Source: Arthrobacter sp. KBS0702 (lineage in GTDB: Bacteria; Actinomycetota; Actinomycetes; Actinomycetales; Micrococcaceae). Taken from it: a DNA stretch of 64,000 bases. The stretch is from positions 1,302,001 to 1,366,000 of the forward strand of contig NZ_CP042172.1 of assembly GCF_005937985.2 (NCBI RefSeq). The letters run 5' to 3'. The first letter of the stretch is position 1, and each line of letters opens with the position of its first letter. Shown piece after piece: positions 7,454 to 15,385 of the stretch. Position numbers and translations under genes: made by a program. The notes under the pieces are model-generated. The model did no database searches, was not told the DNA's origin, and saw nothing but the letters and a program-made list of their open reading frames with translations.

Positions 7454-8554
7454 ATTAGCGAGCCAAGAATCAATGAGCGTATCCGCGTCCCCGAGGTGCG
7501 GCTGGTCGGCCCTGCAGGTGAACAGGTAGGAGTCGTCCGTATTGAGGATGCCCTGCGTTTGGCTGCCGAGTCCGATCTTGATCTCGTTGAAGTTGCACCG
7601 CAGGCGAAGCCTCCGGTGTGCAAGCTGATGGACTTCGGCAAGTACAAGTACGAAGCCGCCGTCAAGGCACGCGAGGCCCGGAAGAACCAGACCAACACGG
7701 TTCTGAAGGAAATCCGGTTCCGGCTCAAGATCGACACCCACGACTACGAGACGAAGCGCGGCCACGCGCTCCGGTTCCTCGGCGCCGGTGACAAGGTCAA
7801 GGCCATGATCCAGTTCCGCGGCCGTGAGCAGCAGCGCCCCGAGATGGGCATCCGCCTGCTCCAGCGTTTCGCCGACGACGTTGCCGAAGTGGGCGTCGTG
7901 GAGTCCAGCCCGCGTATCGATGGCCGCAACATGGTCATGGTGGTTGGTCCGCTGAAGAACAAGGCCGAGGCGAAGGCAGAAGCCCGCCGTGCAACGCAGC
8001 GCGCAGAAGCCAAGGCCGAGAACGAAGCCAAGGCGTCCGGTGGAGGCCGCGTTGACACGTCCGGCCCCGAGGCACCCCTGACACAGTCCCTGGCTGATCT
8101 CCTTCCGGAGGGCTACCAGGTCCGGACAGAGGCACCTGAGGCTGAGGAAGCCGCGACGGAGGCTCCGGCAACGGAAGCTCCCGCCGTCGAGGTGCCGAAG
8201 GCCGAGGAAGCCGCTGCCGAGAAGGCTCCGGCTGTTGAAGCTCCCGCCCCGGAAGAGCCGAAGCAGGAGGCCCCCAAGGCCCCGGCGGCAGCTCCGAAGC
8301 AGGCGGCTCCCAAGGCCGACGCGAAGCCGGCAGTAAGCAAGGCACCGGCTGCTCCTAAGGCCGCGGCCCCCAAGGCTGCACCGAAGGCGCCCGCTGCTGC
8401 GACCCCCGCCGCCGCGACGCCGGCCGCCGAGAAGCCTGCTCCGAAGCCGGCCGCGGCTCCGAAGCCGGTGGCCCGGCCTGCGGCGCCGAAGCCTGCGGCA
8501 CGGCCGGCAGCCCCCAAGGCCGCCCCGAAGCCGGGCAGCAAGAAGACCAACTAG
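7454..8554 (+). CDS. infC: translation initiation factor IF-3, ATT start, long C-terminal tail
   Basis: 366 residues counted from the ATT at 7454. The conserved IF-3 start ([19 protein letters not shown]) follows this codon directly and AGGAG lies 7 nt upstream, so ATT is the best-supported start; no ATG/GTG/TTG in frame fits. IF-3 binds the 30S subunit and controls start-codon fidelity, and a rare AUU start is known to allow IF-3 to limit its own synthesis in E. coli. The N and C domains with their linker (residues about 1-180, [20 protein letters not shown]) are normal. After residue about 190 comes a tail of some 170 residues made of Ala, Pro, Lys and Glu repeats (such as [15 protein letters not shown]). 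Ordinary IF-3 has about 180 residues. rpmI and rplT follow in the classic order. Confidence 0.93.
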   Translation: MSEPRINERIRVPEVRLVGPAGEQVGVVRIEDALRLAAESDLDLVEVAPQAKPPVCKLMDFGKYKYEAAVKAREARKNQTNTVLKEIRFRLKIDTHDYETKRGHALRFLGAGDKVKAMIQFRGREQQRPEMGIRLLQRFADDVAEVGVVESSPRIDGRNMVMVVGPLKNKAEAKAEARRATQRAEAKAENEAKASGGGRVDTSGPEAPLTQSLADLLPEGYQVRTEAPEAEEAATEAPATEAPAVEVPKAEEAAAEKAPAVEAPAPEEPKQEAPKAPAAAPKQAAPKADAKPAVSKAPAAPKAAAPKAAPKAPAAATPAAATPAAEKPAPKPAAAPKPVARPAAPKPAARPAAPKAAPKPGSKKTN

Positions 8555-8560
8555 TTCACG

Positions 8561-8586
8561 GCTGCCGGACAGCAATGTCCGGCAGC
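8561..8586 (+). ncRNA. intercistronic hairpin infC/rpmI with GCAA loop
   Basis: GCTGCCGGACA pairs perfectly with TGTCCGGCAGC around a GCAA (GNRA) tetraloop, 7 nt after the infC stop codon. No U tract follows. It may reduce read-through, stabilise the upstream message or take part in ribosomal protein feedback on rpmI-rplT. Confidence 0.6.
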
Positions 8587-8669
8587 AAGCAACCAGCACG
8601 CCGCCCGCAGGGGTGGCTGCACGAAAGACTGCAGACCCAGTCTGCGGATACGTAAGGAGATCGGTTCCC

Positions 8670-8864
8670 ATGCCGAAGATGAAGACCCACAGCGGTGCTA
8701 AGAAGCGCTTCAAGCTGACCGGTAGCGGCAAGCTGCGCCGCCAGCAGGCCAACCGCCGCCACTACCTCGAGCACAAGTCCTCCAGGCTGACCCGCCGCCT
8801 CGCCGGCGACAAGATCGTCTTCAAGGGCGACGCCAAGGTCATCCGGAAGATGCTCGGCATCTAA
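8670..8864 (+). CDS. rpmI: 50S ribosomal protein L35
   Basis: 64 residues starting [20 protein letters not shown], the typical L35 start. The chain is very basic and ends IRKMLGI. The ATG is preceded by AAGGAGA with about 9 nt spacing. It is a structural protein of the large subunit, between infC and rplT. Confidence 0.97.
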   Translation: MPKMKTHSGAKKRFKLTGSGKLRRQQANRRHYLEHKSSRLTRRLAGDKIVFKGDAKVIRKMLGI

Positions 8865-8982
8865 GTTCCAAGTTCTCGGATCGATTGCCACCTGGCAGCG
8901 GTCCACTACCAAAAAGGCTTCTCAGGCCAGCCGGTTTTCCGGCAGTAGACGCTTGGGATCAGAATTCTGAAGGAGTACGCAC

Positions 8983-9453
8983 GTGGCACGTGTGAAGAGG
9001 GCGGTCAACGCCCACAAGAAGCGCCGGGTTATCCTCGAACGCGCAAAGGGCTACCGTGGACAGCGTTCACGCCTGTACCGCAAGGCCAAAGAGCAGCTGC
9101 TGCACTCGTTTGTGTACAGCTACGGCGACCGCAAGAAGAAGAAGGGCGACTTCCGCCGCCTGTGGATCCAGCGCATCAACGCTGCGTCCCGCGCCAACGG
9201 CCTCACCTACAACCGTCTGATCCAGGGCCTCAAGGCCGCTGAGGTCGAGGTTGACCGCCGTATGCTGGCCGAGCTGGCCGTCTCCGACGCCAACGCCTTC
9301 GCCGCACTGGTCAAGGTCGCCAAGGACTCGCTGCCGGCAGACACCTCCGCTCCGGCCGTCCAGGCTGAAGCCGCTCCGGCTCCGAAGGCCGCCAAGAAGG
9401 CTCCCGCGAAGAAGCCTGCTGCCAAGAAGGCTGATGCCGAGGCCGCAAAGTAG
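8983..9453 (+). CDS. rplT: 50S ribosomal protein L20
   Basis: 156 residues from a GTG start preceded by AAGGAG. The L20 signature runs [19 protein letters not shown], with [17 protein letters not shown] and [12 protein letters not shown]20 is required for early 50S assembly and in several bacteria represses its own operon. The usual length is about 117-130 residues; the extra C-terminal part is an Ala/Lys/Pro tail ([14 protein letters not shown]) similar in composition to the IF-3 tail. Confidence 0.97.
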   Translation: MARVKRAVNAHKKRRVILERAKGYRGQRSRLYRKAKEQLLHSFVYSYGDRKKKKGDFRRLWIQRINAASRANGLTYNRLIQGLKAAEVEVDRRMLAELAVSDANAFAALVKVAKDSLPADTSAPAVQAEAAPAPKAAKKAPAKKPAAKKADAEAAK

Positions 9454-9506
9454 TCCCTGCCGCCGTCGAAAGACAGCGCAGTTCAAGGACCGGCTGCGAA
9501 AGCAAC

Positions 9507-9512
9507 TAAGGT
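9507..9512 (+). promoter_or_regulatory. -10 box, leaderless promoter of the RNA methyltransferase gene
   Basis: TAAGGT is followed by 6 nt and the ATG at 9519. The same bases include a weak AAGG that could also act as a ribosome site on read-through transcripts from rplT. Confidence 0.5.
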
Positions 9513-9518
9513 TCTTAT

Positions 9519-10424
9519 ATGAACGAAACCGGGCGCCCGCAAGACTTTCCACTTTCCAATCCTCGAGCCGATCGAGTGAGGAAGGTGGCACAGCTTGCCG
9601 GGCGCCCGGCCCGTTTAAAGCGCAGCGAGTTCCTGGCTGAGGGCCCCCAGGCTGTCCGGGAGGCACTGGTCCTGCACCAGAAGAGGATCGCCGCGGGAGA
9701 ACCCGGGCTCGTCTATGAGGTCTACGCCAGCGAGGCCTGCCTCGACCGGCACCCCGACCTGGAGGCCCTGGCGGAGGGTACCGCCGCATACCTCGCCACC
9801 GACGAAGTGCTGGCCGCGATGGCGGACACGGTCACCCCGCAGGGCATCCTCGCGGTCTGCGGTTTCCTGGACGTCGGGCTCGACCAGGTCCTGGACGCGG
9901 CCCCGCAGCTGATCGCGGTGCTGTGTCAGGTCCGCGATCCCGGCAACGCCGGAACCGTGCTCCGGGCGGCCGACGCCGCCGGCGCGGACGCCGTCATCCT
10001 GACTGCCTCCAGCGTCGACATCTACAACCCCAAGGCCGTCCGCTCGACGGCTGGATCGCTCTTCCACCTGCCCGTGGTGCTCGGCGCCGACGTCGAGGAG
10101 CTGGTGGCCCGCTGCAAGGAACGCGGCATCGGAATCCTCGCGGCGGACGGCCAGGGCCAGCTGAACCTGGACCGCCTCCAGGACGAGAACGCGGCCCGGC
10201 GCCTGGGCGCCTCCGCCGCAGAGTCGGCCTTCGCGCTGGAACAGCCCACCGCCTGGCTCTTCGGCAACGAGGCGCAGGGACTGTCCGAGGAGGAACTCGC
10301 GCTGGCTGACCACCGGGTGGCCGTGCCCGTCTACGGGGCCGCCGAAAGCCTCAACCTCGGCACCGCGGCGACCGTGTGCCTGTACGCCAGCGCGCGGTCC
10401 CAGCAGCCGACGGCCTCTTCATAG
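9519..10424 (+). CDS. TrmH/SpoU-family RNA 2'-O-methyltransferase
   Basis: 301 residues. The N-terminal substrate-binding domain (about 20-125) includes RVRKVAQLAGRPARLKRSEFLAEG without the line breaks typical of tRNA Gm18 enzymes. The C-terminal SPOUT knot domain carries motif 1 (CQVRDPGNAGTVLRAADAAG), motif 2 (TAWLFGNEAQGLSEEE) and motif 3 (YGAAESLNLGTAATVCLYA). It methylates ribose in rRNA or tRNA using SAM; the exact target cannot be read from the sequence. In many actinobacteria this gene lies between rplT and pheS. Here the rplT side is conserved but pheS is 12.6 kb away. Confidence 0.9.
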   Translation: MNETGRPQDFPLSNPRADRVRKVAQLAGRPARLKRSEFLAEGPQAVREALVLHQKRIAAGEPGLVYEVYASEACLDRHPDLEALAEGTAAYLATDEVLAAMADTVTPQGILAVCGFLDVGLDQVLDAAPQLIAVLCQVRDPGNAGTVLRAADAAGADAVILTASSVDIYNPKAVRSTAGSLFHLPVVLGADVEELVARCKERGIGILAADGQGQLNLDRLQDENAARRLGASAAESAFALEQPTAWLFGNEAQGLSEEELALADHRVAVPVYGAAESLNLGTAATVCLYASARSQQPTASS

Positions 10425-10442
10425 CGCGCGTCCCCAGAAACA

Positions 10443-10484
10443 ACGACGGCGGGGGCCCACCAGTAGGTGGGCCCCCGCCGTCGT
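10443..10484. terminator. strong bidirectional terminator
   Basis: A 19-bp perfect stem, ACGACGGCGGGGGCCCACC with its complement, around an AGTA loop, followed by CCTTTC. It lies between the rightward methyltransferase and the leftward GlsB-like gene and closes the infC operon. Confidence 0.85.
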
Positions 10485-10529
10485 CCTTTCACCGCTGCGG
10501 CACTGCTGCCGGGGCGGTGGCTTGAGAGA

Positions 10530-10796
10530 TTATGTGGTCCGGTTGCGGCCGGTGACTGCGCCGTAGATGCCGGCAACAAGGAGGCCGCCGACAATGGCCA
10601 GGAGCCAGGAACCGAGATTCCAGAATTCCATCTTGCCGCCGCCGAACAGCAGGTCGCCGATCCAGCCGCCGACAATGGCTCCGACGACGCCGAGCACGAG
10701 GCTGGTGACCCAGCCGCCGCCGACCTTGCCAGGCATAACTGCCTTAACGATTGCACCTACAATGAGTCCGAGAATGATCCAGCCTAGAAAGCCCAT
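10530..10796 (-). CDS. GlsB/YeaQ/YmgE-family membrane protein
   Basis: 88 residues, almost entirely hydrophobic and glycine-rich, with three membrane segments (MGFLGWIILGLIVGAIVKAV; WVTSLVLGVVGAIVGGWIGD; NLGSWLLAIVGGLLVAGIYG). The PGKVGGGWVTSLVLGVVGA motif and the GGWIGD motif are hallmarks of the transglycosylase-associated/GlsB family, which is linked to stress responses but has no settled activity. The ATG at 10796 is preceded by AGGAGGAG. Its own promoter lies at 10825-10852. Confidence 0.88.
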   Translation of the reverse strand: MGFLGWIILGLIVGAIVKAVMPGKVGGGWVTSLVLGVVGAIVGGWIGDLLFGGGKMEFWNLGSWLLAIVGGLLVAGIYGAVTGRNRTT

Positions 10797-10824
10797 TTCT
10801 CCTCCTACATATTCGTCGGCATTC

Positions 10825-10852
10825 ACCTTAGGAATCCCGATTATGGCTTCAA
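10825..10852 (-). promoter_or_regulatory. promoter of the GlsB-like gene
   Basis: On the minus strand, -35 TTGAAG (10847-10852), a 16-nt spacer and -10 TAAGGT (10825-10830). The implied leader of about 25 nt contains the AGGAGGAG ribosome site. Confidence 0.55.
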
Positions 10853-11025
10853 GCTAACACACGGCCTCATCCCATGTCAGCAACATCACCCCCAATCGTT
10901 ACGTGCTTCCGGATGCCCCGCCGCGGTGCGGGAGCGGGCCCGGAACGGGTACGGTGTTGCTTGCGGATGCAGGCCCTTCCCGGCGTCCGCGATTCCCTCA
11001 AAAAACCTCCAAAGGAGAAGCTCTC

Positions 11026-11946
11026 TTGGCTGCAAATGGCGGTACCAAGGCGATTGTCGCGGCGCTGGCCGCCAACCTGACGATCGCCGTCCTGAAGTTC
11101 GTCGCGTACATCCTGACGTTCTCCTCATCGATGCTGGCCGAGGCGATCCACTCCCTCGCCGACTCCGGCAACCAGTTGCTGCTCCTGATCGGCGGCAAGC
11201 GCGCCAAGAAGGAAGCAAGCCCCGAGCATCCCTTCGGCTACGGGCGCGAGCGGTACATCTACGCGTTCATCGTCTCGATTGTGCTGTTCAGCGTCGGCGG
11301 CCTCTTTGCCCTCTACGAGGCGTGGGGCAAGCTGCAGCACCCCCACGGCATCGAGGGCGACTTCTGGTGGGTGCCGCTCGCGGTCCTCGTCGGCGCCATC
11401 ATCGCCGAGTCGTTCTCGTTCCGGACGGCAATCATTGAATCCAACCACATCCGCGGCAAGCAGAGCTGGGTGCACTTCATCCGCAACGCCAAGCAGCCCG
11501 AGCTGCCGGTGATCCTGCTGGAGGACTTCGGCGCCCTGCTGGGCCTGGCCTTCGCACTGTTCGGCGTGAGCCTGACGCTGGTCACCGGCAACGGCATCTG
11601 GGACGCGCTGGGCACTGCCATGATCGGTCTGCTGCTGGTGGCGATCGCCGGGGTGCTGGCCGTGGAAACCAAGTCCCTGCTCCTCGGCGAGTCCGCCACG
11701 AAGGCCGACGTCGCGAAGATCCGCGGCGCCATCGAAGCGGACGGCACCCGCATCATCCACCTCAAGACCATGCACCTGGGCCCCGAGGAACTGCTGGTGG
11801 CGGCCAAGATCGGTGTCGGCCACTCCGATACGGGCCGGGCAGTCGCGGCGGCAATCGACGCCGCCGAGACCCGGATCCGGGACGCCGTGCCGACGGCGCG
11901 GGTCATCTACCTGGAGCCGGACCTGGAGCGCGTCAACGCCGGCTAG
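11026..11946 (+). CDS. cation diffusion facilitator (CDF) transporter
   Basis: 306 residues from a TTG start that has AAAGGAG 8 nt upstream; conserved sequence (AANGGTKAIVAALAANLTIA) begins right there. Six membrane segments are visible. The helix 2 metal site has the form SLADSGNQ instead of the more usual HSxxD, and the helix 5 region (NSxxxD in many members) reads LLEDFGALLGLAFAL. A cytoplasmic dimerisation domain follows after about residue 215. It probably exports a divalent cation (Zn, Mn, Fe or Co) against protons; the metal cannot be assigned. It is a monocistronic gene convergent with the MFS gene. Confidence 0.85.
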   Translation: MAANGGTKAIVAALAANLTIAVLKFVAYILTFSSSMLAEAIHSLADSGNQLLLLIGGKRAKKEASPEHPFGYGRERYIYAFIVSIVLFSVGGLFALYEAWGKLQHPHGIEGDFWWVPLAVLVGAIIAESFSFRTAIIESNHIRGKQSWVHFIRNAKQPELPVILLEDFGALLGLAFALFGVSLTLVTGNGIWDALGTAMIGLLLVAIAGVLAVETKSLLLGESATKADVAKIRGAIEADGTRIIHLKTMHLGPEELLVAAKIGVGHSDTGRAVAAAIDAAETRIRDAVPTARVIYLEPDLERVNAG

Positions 11947-11994
11947 GGCCGGGCGTCGCACCGAGGCCGCTGGGCCGGGGCCGCATTTCGCGGG

Positions 11995-13203
11995 CTACCG
12001 GACCAGCGGTCTCTTGCGTTCCACCGCACCGCTGAGCACCGCGACGCCGAGGCCCAGGATGGCCAGCACAGCTCCCACCAGGGCCGGGGCCACGTAGCCC
12101 CAGCCCCACGCGATGACGAGGCCGCCGAGGAACGCGCCCAGGGCGTTGGCCACATTCAGTGCGGCATGGTTCAACGAGGACGCCAGCGACGGCGCATCGG
12201 GGGAGGCATCGAGGAGGCGGGTCTGCAGCGCCGGAACGAGCATGGAACCGGCCGCGCCCACCACGAAGACCATTACGTAGGCGGACCAGGGCCAGTGCAC
12301 GGCCACCGCGTAGACCACGAGCGCCACGGCCACGCCGGGCAGGACCCAGTAGATGGTGCCCATGACCGACCTGTCCGCGATGCGGCCGCCGATGATGTTG
12401 CCGGCCACCATGCCCACACCGTACAGCGCGACGACGAGCGGCAGCCATTGGGCGGGGATGCCGGCCACCGAGGTCATGGTGTGGGCAATGTAGGTGTACG
12501 TGGCGAAGAAACCGCCGAAACCGACAATGCCGATCAGGATGGCCAGCCAGACCTGCAGACGCTTCAGCGCACCGAGTTCGCGCCGAATGCTGGCGTCGGC
12601 ATGCGGTTTCTGGAACGGCACGAACTTCCACAGCATCGCCATCGTGGCAATGCCGATCAGGCCCACGAGCAGGAAGAGCAGGCGCCAGCCGAAGTTCTGG
12701 CCCAGCCAGGTCCCGAACGGCACACCGATCACGTTGGACACGGTCAGGCCGGCCATCACCATCGAGATCGCCCAGCCGCGCCGGGTCGGGGCCACGAGCG
12801 ACGAGGCGATGACCGCGGCAACCCCGAAGAAGGCGCCGTGCGGCAGCCCCGCAGCGAAACGGGACACCAGCATGGTGCCGTAGTCCGGCGCAATGAAGGA
12901 GCTGAGGTTGGCGAGGCTGAAAAACAGCATGAGCCCCAGCGCGAGGTACTTGCGCGGCAGCTTGGCGCCGACCGCGGCCAGCACCGGGGCGCCGACCACC
13001 ACGCCCAGGGCGTAGGCGGAGATCAGGTGCCCGGCCTCCGGGGTGCCGATGCCCAGGCCCTGCTCCACCTCCTTGAGCAGGCCCATCATGGTGAACTCCG
13101 TGGTGCCGATGCCGAACCCGCCCATGGCGAGCGAGATGATGGCGAGGGCGAGGTGGCGGGTGCCGGTTTTGGGCGTCGCGGGGGCGTCTTTAGTGATGGT
13201 CAT
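11995..13203 (-). CDS. MFS transporter, AraJ/drug efflux type
   Basis: 402 residues from the ATG at 13203 (MTITKDAPATPK). It has twelve membrane segments. Family marks are FGIGTTEFTMMGLLKEVEQG in helix 1, GAPVLAAVGAKLPRKY in the loop 2-3 region, and SRFAAGLPHGAFFGVAAV in helix 4. This N-terminal pattern is that of DHA1 carriers such as AraJ and chloramphenicol exporters. The substrate is unknown. It ends at 11995, 49 nt from the convergent CDF gene, and diverges from the Nudix gene. Confidence 0.87.
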   Translation of the reverse strand: MTITKDAPATPKTGTRHLALAIISLAMGGFGIGTTEFTMMGLLKEVEQGLGIGTPEAGHLISAYALGVVVGAPVLAAVGAKLPRKYLALGLMLFFSLANLSSFIAPDYGTMLVSRFAAGLPHGAFFGVAAVIASSLVAPTRRGWAISMVMAGLTVSNVIGVPFGTWLGQNFGWRLLFLLVGLIGIATMAMLWKFVPFQKPHADASIRRELGALKRLQVWLAILIGIVGFGGFFATYTYIAHTMTSVAGIPAQWLPLVVALYGVGMVAGNIIGGRIADRSVMGTIYWVLPGVAVALVVYAVAVHWPWSAYVMVFVVGAAGSMLVPALQTRLLDASPDAPSLASSLNHAALNVANALGAFLGGLVIAWGWGYVAPALVGAVLAILGLGVAVLSGAVERKRPLVR

Positions 13204-13366
13204 CCGTCTGCTTTTCGGTAACAATCCCGGCCGGGGCCGGGAGAATGCGGCGTGGTGGATCGGCTCTTGCTGTCAGTGGGGCAACGCGGGGCGCGGGGCC
13301 TGGTATTCCGGCGCCTGACGTGGTGCGTCCCACCATTGTCCCCCGGCAGCGCCGGCGGCGCGCCCC

Positions 13367-13372
13367 TAGACT
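13367..13372 (+). promoter_or_regulatory. -10 box, leaderless promoter of the Nudix gene
   Basis: TAGACT followed by 7 nt and GTG at 13380. No Shine-Dalgarno sequence lies in the gap. Confidence 0.6.
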
Positions 13373-13379
13373 GGTGGAC

Positions 13380-13823
13380 GTGACTGAACTCATCAGCGTC
13401 GTCGGCGGCGCAGTAGTGGATTCCCTGGCCGCACCCCGGACCCTCCTGGTGGCACGGCGGACGGCGCCGCCCCAGTTCGCGGGCATGTGGGAGTTCCCCG
13501 GCGGCAAGGTGGATCCCGGCGAGGCCCCGGAGCGTGCCCTGCACCGCGAGCTGTACGAGGAACTCGGGGTGGAGGTCCGGCTGGGGCCGGAACTGCCCGC
13601 CGAATCCCCGACGGGCTGGCCGCTCAACGGTAGGGCGGCAATGCGGGTCTGGTTCGCCGAGCTGGCGGCAGGCACCCCCCAGCCATTGGAGGACCACGAC
13701 GAGCTGCGCTGGGTCGCGCTGGCGGACCCGGCGGAGGTACTGGGCCTGCCGTGGATCCCGGCGGACCTTCCGATCGTCGAGGCCCTGCTGGCGGCCGTCG
13801 CGGGCGAGCCCTCGCCAAACTGA
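13380..13823 (+). CDS. MutT-like Nudix hydrolase
   Basis: 147 residues. The Nudix box GX5EX7REUXEEXGU is complete, running from GGKVDPGEAPERA to HRELYEELGV, and is preceded by FAGMWEFPGGK as in 8-oxo-dGTP hydrolases of the MutT group. It ends with PWIPADLPIVEALL, also MutT-like. The likely role is hydrolysis of oxidised nucleotides in the cytoplasm. The GTG start is set by the leaderless -10 box; a longer frame upstream lacks conservation. The transhydrogenase genes start 43 nt downstream. Confidence 0.9.
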   Translation: MTELISVVGGAVVDSLAAPRTLLVARRTAPPQFAGMWEFPGGKVDPGEAPERALHRELYEELGVEVRLGPELPAESPTGWPLNGRAAMRVWFAELAAGTPQPLEDHDELRWVALADPAEVLGLPWIPADLPIVEALLAAVAGEPSPN

Positions 13824-13865
13824 GCTCCGTGTGTCTACGCTGGGCCCAACTGGGAGGAGCTGGGC

Positions 13866-15023
13866 GTGCAGGTCGGGGTCAGACGGGAACAGCGTGCGGG
13901 GGAACGCCGGGTTGCGGCGACACCGGAGACGGTGCGGCAACTGGCGGGCCTCGGCCTGGCGCTGCTGGTGGAATGCGGTGCCGGGCTCGAATCCGGCTAC
14001 GGCGACGCCGACTATGAGGCGGCCGGGGCTGCCCTTGTTCCGCACCTACCGCTCCGGGCGCTGGATGTCCTGCTGCACGTCCGACCGCTCACCCCTGAGA
14101 TCGCCGCCGCTCTGAGGCCGGGCGCCGTTACCATCGGCTTCGGTTCGCCGGCCTCGGAGCTGCCTGCGGTCGGCGCCCTGGCCGCCGCCGGGGTGACGTC
14201 CTTCGCCCTGGAACTCGTTCCCCGGATTTCCCGCGCCCAGTCGATGGACGCCCTCAGCTCCCAGTCCCTCGTCGCCGGCTACCGCGCCGTCCTGGAAGCG
14301 GCCCTGCGGTACCCGCGGTTTTTCCCGCTCTACATGACCGCCGCCGGCACAATCCCGCCGGCCCGCGTGCTGGTCCTGGGCGCCGGCGTCGCGGGCCTGC
14401 AGGCGATCGGCACCGCCAAACGGCTCGGTGCCCGCGTCTCCGCCAACGACATCCGGGCGGCCTCCGCGGACGAGGTCGCGTCGATGGGCGGCACCTTCAT
14501 CAACCTGGACCTCGACACTCGGGCCGCAGACACGTCCGCTGAGGGCACCGGCGGCTACGCCCGGGAACTCGGCGAGGACCGCGCCGCCCGGCAGCGCGCG
14601 CTCTTGGCGCCGCACGTCGCCGCCGCGGACGTGCTCATCACAACGGCGGCGATCCCGGGCAGGGCCGCCCCGTTGCTCGTCACCGCCGACATGGTGGCCG
14701 GCATGCGGGCCGGGTCCGTCGTCGTGGACCTGGCCGCCGAGTCCGGCGGCAACGTCGAGGGCGTCATCGCCGGCCGGGACGTCCTGGTGCCGGTCCCCGG
14801 CGGCGCCGTGACTCTGGTGGGGATGCAGGACGCGGCATCCGCCGTCGCCTCCGACGCGTCCCGCCTCTACGCCAAAAACGTCGCCAACCTGCTCGCCCTG
14901 ATGACCACTGACGGCACGGTGGCACCCGACTTCGACGACGACGTCGTCGCCGGAGCCTGCTTGACCCGCGACGGCGCCGTCCGGCACGCCGGGACGGCCG
15001 CGGCTATGGAGGCGCATAACTAA
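13866..15023 (+). CDS. pntAA: NAD(P) transhydrogenase, alpha subunit part 1
   Basis: 385 residues, the soluble domain I that binds NAD(H). It belongs to the alanine dehydrogenase/PNT fold: N-terminal VRREQRAGERRVAATPETV, catalytic region AQSMDALSSQSLVAGY, Rossmann motif VLVLGAGVAGLQAIGTAKRL, and the mobile-loop region LITTAAIPGRAAPLLVT. The GTG start is preceded by GGAGGAG. It overlaps the next gene by 1 nt (TAATG). The complex couples proton flow to hydride transfer from NADH to NADP at the cell membrane. Confidence 0.93.
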   Translation: MQVGVRREQRAGERRVAATPETVRQLAGLGLALLVECGAGLESGYGDADYEAAGAALVPHLPLRALDVLLHVRPLTPEIAAALRPGAVTIGFGSPASELPAVGALAAAGVTSFALELVPRISRAQSMDALSSQSLVAGYRAVLEAALRYPRFFPLYMTAAGTIPPARVLVLGAGVAGLQAIGTAKRLGARVSANDIRAASADEVASMGGTFINLDLDTRAADTSAEGTGGYARELGEDRAARQRALLAPHVAAADVLITTAAIPGRAAPLLVTADMVAGMRAGSVVVDLAAESGGNVEGVIAGRDVLVPVPGGAVTLVGMQDAASAVASDASRLYAKNVANLLALMTTDGTVAPDFDDDVVAGACLTRDGAVRHAGTAAAMEAHN

Positions 15024-15385
15024 TGGACGCGGTCACGTTACTCACGGTGGTGGTACTCGCCGTTTTCGTCGGCTTTGAAGTCGTCTCCAAGGTCACCAGC
15101 AAGCTGCACACGCCGCTGATGTCCGGGGCCAATGCAATCCACGGGATCATTCTGGTCGGCGCGATCATCGTGGCGGGCCAGGCCGACGACCCCTGGCTGC
15201 TGGCCGTCGCCCTGCTGGCGGTGGCCCTCGCGACCGTCAACCTGGTGGGCGGCTTTGTGGTCACTGACCGGATGCTGGAAATGTTCGGCCCGCGGAAAGC
15301 AGCCGCCGCACACCCGGCGGACGGTGCCGGCACCCCGGCGGGGACGTCGGAAGCCGCCGGTCGGGCGGGGGAGGAGCGCCCGTGA
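15023..15385 (+). CDS. pntAB: NAD(P) transhydrogenase, alpha subunit part 2
   Basis: 120 residues, the small membrane part of domain II with three membrane segments (LLTVVVLAVFVGFEVV; GANAIHGIILVGAIIVAG; WLLAVALLAVALATVNLVGG). VGGFVVTDRMLEMF is a family signature. It ends in a hydrophilic tail rich in Ala, Gly and Pro. The stop codon overlaps the pntB GTG by 4 nt. The split of PntA into two chains is the arrangement of the three-subunit enzymes known from Rhodospirillum and many actinobacteria. Confidence 0.92.
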   Translation: MDAVTLLTVVVLAVFVGFEVVSKVTSKLHTPLMSGANAIHGIILVGAIIVAGQADDPWLLAVALLAVALATVNLVGGFVVTDRMLEMFGPRKAAAAHPADGAGTPAGTSEAAGRAGEERP

